In this document: positions 39,727 to 45,243 of the stretch, one piece after another
Layout: each line of letters begins with the position of its first letter
How positions within the stretch are numbered: the first letter of the stretch is position 1
Origin: Villigracilis sp900696595
GTDB taxonomy: Bacteria > Chloroflexota > Anaerolineae > Anaerolineales > Villigracilaceae
Direction of reading: 5' to 3'
DNA length: 45,243 nt
Assembly (NCBI GenBank): GCA_030263615.1
Contig: SZPH01000022.1
Coordinates: 1-45,243, forward strand
Notes under the pieces: generated by a model
What the model saw: only the letters and a program-made list of their open reading frames with translations
Told to the model about the DNA's origin: nothing
Databases searched by the model: none
Made by a program: the position numbers and the translations under genes

Positions 39727-39755
39727 ACTATACAAGAGATTCAAATTTGCGTCAA
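39727..39755 (-). promoter_or_regulatory. gdhA promoter
   Basis: On the minus strand TTGACG (39755-39750) and TATAGT (39732-39727) are 17 bp apart, a near-consensus sigma-70 promoter. Transcription would begin near 39720, leaving a leader of about 125 bases. Confidence 0.7.
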
Positions 39756-39794
39756 TATGACAAAACTCCGATAATTTCATCGGAACCCATGACA

Positions 39795-41450
39795 TCAGGG
39801 TGGATATCTTTTCAACTCCAGGTCCGGATAATACTTTACCCAGGTCGCGGCGAGGACTTCTGTAATGAGTTCATACGCATCCGCATCCCGCCGGACTGCC
39901 AGCCCATAATCGAAAGCGTTGGGGTAGTAATCATAATCTTCCAAAAGAGTAGCGTCATCCTGAAGCGCGGCGACGATCTTTGTGTAATCCGGAGGCGGAA
40001 ACCAAATGATATCCGGGTTCCTGCGGAAAAGCTCCTGGGTGAAAAACCCGTTGTGGGCAAAGACCGGGTCGTGCAAACCGATCAGGTCAATGATGTAAAT
40101 CTGCGGCGCGCGCGCGCCCACCAGCCCATACTCCGACATGGCGACGCGGGTCCCGACGGGAAGCTGCAAACTGATCTCGGATATGCCGTTGATGGACGTG
40201 CGCCATCCCAGTTTTGGGACGTCGCCGTCTAGGCTGCGGGCAATGGCGCTCTTATAAATCGTGGGGGGCGGAATGAAGCGGGTCTCGTACACGCGGATGA
40301 ACGTTTTTTCGGGGAAAGGCAGGAAAAAGAACAGCAGAGCAACGGTAGCCAGCGCCCCGCGCAAGGAGAAAAACGGAAAAAGCGGGCGTTCCGATTCCCG
40401 AAGCCGCGCCTCAAGGGAAATAAAACTTCCCATCACGAAGAACGGCAAGGCGGGAAAATAATACCTCGCCCAGAAACCCATCACCTGCGTAACTGAAAAG
40501 AAATAGGCGAAGGTCAGAACTACCGGGGTGAAAAATGCCGCGACCAGCCGCCCACTTTTGGAGTTCGCTGCAAAAAGCAGAATACCGAGAAAGGGAAGCA
40601 TCAACCTTAAGAAAATGAAAAGATATTCGACGGGATTCCACATCGCCGCCCCGCGATAGCCGTCGAAGAAGCCCGCCCGTTTTGTATAGAAGGGGAGCGG
40701 AAGCGGGTCGCCAAAGATCAAAAATTTGATCAGGGTATCCAAAGCAAGAATCGCCGTGAATGCGATCAGGAAGCGGATAATATTCCAGTTGCGCTCCTCG
40801 CCGAGGAAAAACCATCCATACAGCAGGGGAAACAAAAGCGCGTACAACAAAGCGTCAGGACGAGTCAAAAAACTGGCGTAAGCGGCAAGCGTCAGCCATG
40901 CCAGCGAGGCGCGTCCCGGCTTCTTCGCCCAGGCAATTGTCGCTACCGCCAGCAGGGAATTGCAAAAGACCGAAAGCGTGGTATCCATACCACTGATGGA
41001 ATGCAATCGAAAATATTTGGAAACCATTAACGCCGCCGCCGTGAAAACGGGAAACAACAGGCGGTTTCGTTTCAGGAAATCGGATGCCGCGAATTTGATC
41101 GTTCCAAGCGCGAGAACCGTCACATACCCCAACCCGAAAGTAAACGAACTTACCGCCAGGATCGCCCCCGGCGCGGCGGAGGGGAATACCGCCAGCGCAG
41201 CCGCAATCCAGAAAAGATAAAGCAAGCTGGTCGCGCCATAGGTTTGAACGCCATCCGAATTCCAGGCAATGCCGTGTCCGCCCAGGAGATTGCGCGCATA
41301 TCGAATGAACATATAGGCGTCATCGAACGATGAATCCAAATGCCCCGCCAAGAACAACGCATCCATGGCAAGGAAATAGATCACAACGCCCAACCCCACG
41401 ATGACAAGGATGAGAACGCCCCGGGAAGATGGTAAATTAATTCTATTCAT
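39795..41450 (-). CDS. GT-C-like polytopic glycosyltransferase
   Basis: A 551-aa membrane protein with about 11 hydrophobic helices in the first 390 residues and a soluble C-terminal domain of about 150. The first periplasmic loop has the paired acidic motif FDDAYMFIRYARNLLGGHGI seen in GT-C enzymes such as arabinofuranosyltransferase AftB-like proteins, which use lipid-linked sugars. It probably adds a sugar to a cell-envelope polymer. ATG at 41450 is preceded by GGGTG; a GTG immediately before is the alternative. It begins 10 bp after the enoyl-CoA hydratase stop. Confidence 0.78.
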   Translation of the reverse strand: MNRINLPSSRGVLILVIVGLGVVIYFLAMDALFLAGHLDSSFDDAYMFIRYARNLLGGHGIAWNSDGVQTYGATSLLYLFWIAAALAVFPSAAPGAILAVSSFTFGLGYVTVLALGTIKFAASDFLKRNRLLFPVFTAAALMVSKYFRLHSISGMDTTLSVFCNSLLAVATIAWAKKPGRASLAWLTLAAYASFLTRPDALLYALLFPLLYGWFFLGEERNWNIIRFLIAFTAILALDTLIKFLIFGDPLPLPFYTKRAGFFDGYRGAAMWNPVEYLFIFLRLMLPFLGILLFAANSKSGRLVAAFFTPVVLTFAYFFSVTQVMGFWARYYFPALPFFVMGSFISLEARLRESERPLFPFFSLRGALATVALLFFFLPFPEKTFIRVYETRFIPPPTIYKSAIARSLDGDVPKLGWRTSINGISEISLQLPVGTRVAMSEYGLVGARAPQIYIIDLIGLHDPVFAHNGFFTQELFRRNPDIIWFPPPDYTKIVAALQDDATLLEDYDYYPNAFDYGLAVRRDADAYELITEVLAATWVKYYPDLELKRYPP

Positions 41451-41460
41451 CACCCAACGT

Positions 41461-42258
41461 TTATTGCCTGAACCCCGGCTTGCGCTTCTCGAAGAACGCC
41501 GTCACCGCCTCGCGATGATCGTCCGAGCCGCCCAATTCCTCCTGCAGGATTCCCTCCCTCGCCAGCGACTCCGCCAGGTTTGGCAGGATCGCCTCATTAA
41601 AGGCTTTCTTCCCCGCCGCAAACGCCTCGCGCGGACCTCGAGCCAGCTCGGCCGCAACCTGTCTGACCATACGCTGAAAGTTGAATCCCCCCACTTTGTT
41701 GACCAGTCCCCATTCATGCGCCAGCAAAGCCGGGATGGGTCTGTTCGTGTAAAAATATTCCTGCGCGCGCCCCAGCCCGATGAGTTTTGGCAATAACAGC
41801 GAAACGCCCGAATCCGGCGCGAGGGCGATGCCGCTGAAGCCCACCGCGAAATACGAACTCGTATGCGCGATCCGCAGATCGCAAGCCAGGGCAATTCCAA
41901 AGGCCGCGCCCGCGCACGCCCCGTTGACCGCCGCCACGACCGGCTTGCCCATCCCCCGAATTTGCAGGATGAGCGGGTTGTAGGTCTTCTCCAGGTGTTC
42001 GCGGTAGGAAACCTCCCCGCCGTATTTTTTCATCTCGCCAATATCCTGCCCGGCGCTGAAAGTTTTCCCCGTCCCCGTGATCGTCACGCACCTCACCTGC
42101 GAATCTTCCCCGGCCGCGGCGAGCGCTGTTTGCAGGGCCGTCGTCATATCCAGGTTGAAGGCGTTGGCGCGTTCGGGGCGGTTAAGGCTCAGGGTCAGCG
42201 AACCGGCTTCGAGGCTTGCACTGAGCGTAGTCGAAGTGGCGGAAAGAAGCGTTGTCAT
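41461..42258 (-). CDS. Enoyl-CoA hydratase/isomerase family protein
   Basis: A 265-aa crotonase-fold enzyme. Oxyanion-hole segments are GTGKTFSAGQDIGEM and VNGACAGAAFGIALACDLRIA, with the downstream SGIALAPDSGVSLLLPKLIG. The second position often holds Glu in hydratases; here Asp in 'APDSG' suggests a PaaG-like isomerase/hydratase, possibly in phenylacetate degradation. The first 30 residues include a low-complexity stretch (TSTTLSASLEAG) encoded by a dispersed DNA repeat (42203-42240). The ribosome site is weak and the start just follows a hairpin, so 42258 is tentative. Confidence 0.87.
   Translation of the reverse strand: MTTLLSATSTTLSASLEAGSLTLSLNRPERANAFNLDMTTALQTALAAAGEDSQVRCVTITGTGKTFSAGQDIGEMKKYGGEVSYREHLEKTYNPLILQIRGMGKPVVAAVNGACAGAAFGIALACDLRIAHTSSYFAVGFSGIALAPDSGVSLLLPKLIGLGRAQEYFYTNRPIPALLAHEWGLVNKVGGFNFQRMVRQVAAELARGPREAFAAGKKAFNEAILPNLAESLAREGILQEELGGSDDHREAVTAFFEKRKPGFRQ
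42203..42240. repeat. Dispersed 'CTTCGAC...GAGC' repeat inside the hydratase gene
   Basis: CGAGGCTTGCACTGAGCG and TAGTCGAAGTGG form the two halves of a short inverted unit. It lies in frame at the 5' end of the hydratase gene. Related pieces occur at 42815-42860, 43001-43025, 43963-43990 and 44616-44645. Confidence 0.6.
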
Positions 42259-42273
42259 AGTTTTTACATACAA

Positions 42274-42304
42274 AGCGACAGTCACCTAAAAGGTGACTGT
42301 CGCT
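42274..42304 (-). terminator. Perfect 14-bp hairpin between the 120-aa gene and the hydratase
   Basis: Arms AGCGACAGTCACCT and AGGTGACTGTCGCT surround AAA. On the minus strand it follows the stop codon of the 120-aa protein by eight bases and is then followed by TTTGTATGTAAAAAC, a weak T-run. It probably terminates or protects the upstream transcript. Confidence 0.65.
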
Positions 42305-42311
42305 CAGTTTC

Positions 42312-42674
42312 TCATTCGTCCAGAAAGTCATCCAGCGGGTCGTCGCCAGAATCGGTTTCGTATTCCACCTTCTCGCTGTCGAGGTAGACCCACAACAGCA
42401 AAACATGCCCGTCGCTTGTTTCCACATTGCGGGCGGCGAGAATGGGGGCGGTCTGTTCCATGCCGGTCTCGTTACGGTAATGCAATTGGATGGAAGAGCG
42501 GGCGTTCCAGGCGTTATAACAACGTTGAACCAGCGCCGGTCCGTTAAATGTGCGCAGGCGCGTCAGCGCGGGAACGGATAAATTGGGGCTTTCGTTCAAG
42601 CCCATCGCCCAGCCGTCGTTGACATGCTCGAAGATCGGGGGCGGTCCTTCGATGATGGTGATTCTATCGTCCAT
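42312..42674 (-). CDS. Small conserved protein, unknown function
   Basis: A 120-aa cytoplasmic protein, without signal or membrane segment, ending in an acidic tail (GDDPLDDFLDE). Recognisable segments are EGPPPIFEHVNDGWAMGLNE, a middle LVQRCYNAWNARSSIQLHYR and HVLLLWVYLDSEK. I do not recognise the family. The start at 42674 has AGGTAAATC upstream and a strong hairpin follows its stop, so it is a real gene. Confidence 0.65.
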   Translation of the reverse strand: MDDRITIIEGPPPIFEHVNDGWAMGLNESPNLSVPALTRLRTFNGPALVQRCYNAWNARSSIQLHYRNETGMEQTAPILAARNVETSDGHVLLLWVYLDSEKVEYETDSGDDPLDDFLDE

Positions 42675-43029
42675 AAGATTTACCTGCCGCGAATATACCA
42701 CAAGTGCGCCGGGGATTCGTTTCAGAAAATTGTCAGAATTGTAACGGCAAATGGCTCTTCAATTGTGTGATCCATTTTGCATTTTGCCTTTTGCCAATCG
42801 CCAACCCCAGCCCTTCGACAGCCATTCGATGAACTCAGGACAAGCCCTTCGCCATTCGGGCGCCTGCGTCAAGGGACGTGCCTGTAGTTTATCGGTCCCA
42901 TCCCCATCAATTCGGACAAAGGAACTCGCCAAATAAAATTGTGAGATTCAATTAGACGGCCCGTCGCTATAATGGGAAAAAACAAATCCCGCACAAGATT
43001 GCGCTGAGCGATGTCGAAGTGAGGCGGCA
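42675..43029. other. Intergenic region with repeats and the Ig-repeat protein promoter
   Basis: No gene is visible. It holds a heptamer-like remnant (near 42790-42806, GCCAATCGCCAACCCC), a dispersed repeat (42815-42860, CCCTTCGACAGCC...GAACTCAGGACAAG), a TATAAT at 42968-42973 with TTCAAT 16 bp upstream, and another repeat copy at 43001-43025 running up to the ribosome site of the next gene. Confidence 0.55.
42946..42973 (+). promoter_or_regulatory. Promoter of the Ig-repeat protein gene
   Basis: TATAAT at 42968-42973 is preceded by TTCAAT (42946-42951) at 16 bp. The -35 match is weak. The start codon at 43030 is about 56 bases from the -10 element. Confidence 0.4.
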
Positions 43030-45243
43030 ATGCAACCCAAACCCCGAAGCAAAAAGAAAACCAGCCTGATCGAACCGACGCGAGTATTCATCGTCTTACT
43101 GGCGGTTGCCGTCGTCTTCTTCCTGCCCATCGTCGCGCCCGGCGACGAAGAACGCGGCTCCTTCGCCGAAACCTATCCCGCGCTCAACCCGCTCGCCTCC
43201 AGCGCGGACGCCTGCCCCTGGAACTGCATCCAATGCACCTCATGGGACGAGGATGCCTGGCCCAAGAATTGCCTGACCTATGAATGTACAGATGCGAGCG
43301 GCGAATGCGGCGAAGACGACGGCGGCGGGGGCGGCGGACCGCAACCGCCCAGCATCACGGCAATTCTCAACTGCGCCAACAACGGACTCAACGGATGGTG
43401 CATCGGCGCGCTCACACTTGATCTGACCGCCTTCGACCCGCAGGGACAAAGCGTCATCATCAGCGGCGATGTGAATGGAAATATTTTCACTTGCGTTGAA
43501 AACCCCTGTTCCATCTCATTGCCCGAAGGGACGGGAAGCGCAAACTACAAAGCCGACTCCACGACGGGACTATCCGCGAGCGGCTCGACAATCTGGCAAC
43601 TGGATGTCACCACGCCGCAGATCGTCGGAAACACCAGCGGTTCAAGCGGGGCTTCGGGCTGGTACGTCACCCAGGCTGTTGCCTCCGCCGCGGCTGATGA
43701 TTCGCTCTCCGGGATCGCCTCTTTTGAAGCGACGGTGGACGGCGGACCGTGGACAGCGGTATCCGCTCCCATCACATTCACCGATGGAATCCACACCATC
43801 CAATACCGCGCCACGGACAACGCGGGCAACATCACCGAGACGACTGCGCAGTCGGTCAACGTCGATACGGTCGCGCCTGTTCTGAATGTCGTTGTAACCG
43901 GAACGCCGGGCGCAAGCAACTGGTATATTTCGGCTGTGACCCTCGCCCCGACTGCCAGCGATCCTTCGACAGGCTCAGGACAAGCATCAGGTTTAGCCAT
44001 CCTCGAAGCGACCACAGATGGCGCGACCTGGTTCCCAGTCAACGCCCCGGTCACTCTCACTGACGGGATGTACACCGTCCAATTCCGCGCCGTGGACAAC
44101 GCGGGCAACATCTCGCAAACCACAGCGCAGGAAATCAAGGTGGATGCCACCACCCCCAGCCTGAGCCTGAGCGTGAACGGGACAAGGGGGCAAAACGACT
44201 GGTATGTCTCGAGTGTTTTGGTCGGCGCAATAACAAGCGACGCGACATCGGGCATCGCCCTTGTCGAAGCGAAGGTAGATAGCGATCAGTGGACAGTCAT
44301 CAGCGATCGGTTGCCAGTGTTTACCGACGGCGTACACACCTATCAAGTCAAAGCCACCGACAACGCGGGCAACGTGACCGAGACGCCCGTCTTAACGTTG
44401 ATGGTGGACACCGTCCCGCCCGCGATCGCGATGGACGTCGATTCCCTGAGTTTGGGCGACGCTTTGTATTACGATCTCGAGGATTCGCTGAGCGGCTTGT
44501 GGATCAACCGCGCGGTCATCGAGGACGACGACGAGAAGTACAAGAAACTGGTCTGGGTAGAGGAGTTGACGGGCGCGAAGTCCAATAACAACGAAATCCG
44601 TTGGGACGGGATATTTCCCTCGACTTCGCTCGGGACAAGTTCGGATGGAACGAAAGCCGCGCCGGGCGTATACTTCATCACCTTGAAGATCAGCGACCAG
44701 GCAGGCAACGAAACCATGCGGACGGCGGTTGTGGAAGTGACAGCCTTTAATGCGCTTTTGCCGATTCCTGTTTTCATACCGCCAACGAGCGTAGGGACGA
44801 GTAACGAGTTGCCGAGTCCGCAACCCGCGCCGGAAGCCAACTTTGGCGGGACGACGAACGATATCCCCGTAGAACAACCCGTGACAACAACGACGGGCGG
44901 AGAGAGCGTGTTTAGGGGCGTGAGCGTCCAGGCTGGATTCTCGGCGGGGAATCAATCTACCAATTTACCAATCGCCAACCCGAATATCCTCTGGGGAGCG
45001 GCAGCGGCAGCGCTCTTAGGTTCGACCCTCGCCGAGTGGCAGAGACAACGGGAGGAAGAAGCCAAACGTTTAGCCGCCCTGCGAAACAGCGGCGGCGGTG
45101 GCGGCGGGGATGAAGACGAAATGCCTTCGGATGTGCTTGCCAAGCGCCGCGCGAAAGTGATCGCCAAGAACGAAGCGAAGCGCGCCAAAGAACATCTGTG
45201 GGAGGCGGCGCGGCAGGCGAAAGCGGCGCAGAAGGACGAAGAA
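43030..45243 (+). CDS. Large surface protein with Ig-like repeats (partial, runs off the window)
   Basis: 738 codons are visible and the frame is open at the edge. The N-terminus is a basic signal-anchor (VFIVLLAVAVVFFLPIV), then a Cys-rich segment (CPWNCIQCTSW...CLTYEC), a Gly stretch, and three repeats of about 86-94 residues starting near 210, 296 and 390 (GWYVTQAV, NWYISAV, DWYVSSV). Each ends in YxxxATDNAGN, the OmpL47-type Ig-like motif. A FlgD-like Ig domain follows (APGVYFITLKISDQAGNE), then a hydrophobic helix at about 653-668 and a charged, probably coiled-coil tail. The sequence includes three in-frame dispersed-repeat pieces. GAGG before the start lies in a repeat copy. It is probably a cell-envelope adhesion or structural protein. 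Confidence 0.8.
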   Translation, partial: MQPKPRSKKKTSLIEPTRVFIVLLAVAVVFFLPIVAPGDEERGSFAETYPALNPLASSADACPWNCIQCTSWDEDAWPKNCLTYECTDASGECGEDDGGGGGGPQPPSITAILNCANNGLNGWCIGALTLDLTAFDPQGQSVIISGDVNGNIFTCVENPCSISLPEGTGSANYKADSTTGLSASGSTIWQLDVTTPQIVGNTSGSSGASGWYVTQAVASAAADDSLSGIASFEATVDGGPWTAVSAPITFTDGIHTIQYRATDNAGNITETTAQSVNVDTVAPVLNVVVTGTPGASNWYISAVTLAPTASDPSTGSGQASGLAILEATTDGATWFPVNAPVTLTDGMYTVQFRAVDNAGNISQTTAQEIKVDATTPSLSLSVNGTRGQNDWYVSSVLVGAITSDATSGIALVEAKVDSDQWTVISDRLPVFTDGVHTYQVKATDNAGNVTETPVLTLMVDTVPPAIAMDVDSLSLGDALYYDLEDSLSGLWINRAVIEDDDEKYKKLVWVEELTGAKSNNNEIRWDGIFPSTSLGTSSDGTKAAPGVYFITLKISDQAGNETMRTAVVEVTAFNALLPIPVFIPPTSVGTSNELPSPQPAPEANFGGTTNDIPVEQPVTTTTGGESVFRGVSVQAGFSAGNQSTNLPIANPNILWGAAAAALLGSTLAEWQRQREEEAKRLAALRNSGGGGGGDEDEMPSDVLAKRRAKVIAKNEAKRAKEHLWEAARQAKAAQKDEE

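Overview
The window reads as one continuous stretch of chromosome, with no rRNA, tRNA, CRISPR array, transposase gene or phage module that I can see. It is GC-rich. The gene set suggests an uncultured Chloroflexota bacterium, most likely Anaerolineae: an MrfA-like helicase, a PucC-type MFS protein, a PEP/pyruvate-binding protein without a PEP domain, DUF5671-type repeat membrane proteins, OmpL47-like Ig repeats, and many short palindromic and 7-bp repeats between and inside genes. That assignment is inference from gene content, not from a phylogeny.

Layout. 188-3254: sugar kinase and DtxR-type regulator (minus), divergent from a PucC/LhaA-like MFS protein. 3370-7812 (minus): SH3 lipoprotein, LPG-synthase-TM flippase-like protein, then a DEAH/DUF1998 helicase with an inserted HNH domain. 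8332-12043 (plus): Rrf2 regulator, TauE/SafE permease, NfeD/ClpP-class membrane protease, lipoyl synthase. 12265-16161 (plus): a phnD-phnC-phnE type importer with a very large permease. 16254-20151 (minus): MBL hydrolase, anchored alpha/alpha-toroid-like protein, and a tight GNAT / 106-aa / HAD operon. 20336-23711: pdxT and pdxS (minus) divergent from a MocR/PdxR regulator, the vitamin B6 locus. 23808-25978 (plus): YtrA-type GntR regulator, SPFH protein and SdpI-like membrane protein, with two parS-like sites beside the last one. 26303-32612 (minus): PEP/pyruvate-binding protein, dnaN, DUF5671-like protein and a small anchored protein. 32690-35015 (plus): M3 peptidase, then a rhodanese lipoprotein whose domain is crossed by an in-frame TGA. 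35258-35963 (minus): AbrB-PIN toxin-antitoxin pair with a MITE-like element downstream. 36025-42674 (minus): glutaryl-CoA dehydrogenase, methyltransferase, glutamate dehydrogenase, GT-C-like membrane protein, enoyl-CoA hydratase and a small conserved protein. 43030 to the window end (plus): a large surface protein with Ig-like repeats, cut by the edge.

The strongest novelty candidate is the rhodanese at 34533-35015. TGA falls where homologues commonly carry the second Cys of a Y-C-T-C loop, the frame then stays open through the conserved second half of the domain, and a hairpin fitting the bacterial SECIS pattern follows. This suggests an exported selenoprotein. Also notable are the 615-aa PhnE-like permease with an Ig/TIG-like insertion and a second membrane insertion splitting its core, the parS-like pair, the MITE-like element flanked by a near-duplication in the toxin-antitoxin 3' region, an intrinsic-terminator-like hairpin in the glutamate dehydrogenase leader, and repeated in-frame capture of dispersed repeats by coding genes.

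Metabolically the window suggests a heterotroph: sugar phosphorylation, amino-acid and acyl-CoA oxidation, lipoate and pyridoxal phosphate synthesis, and phosphonate/phosphite/phosphate-type uptake. Everything was done by eye. Family calls rest on remembered motifs, not on searches.
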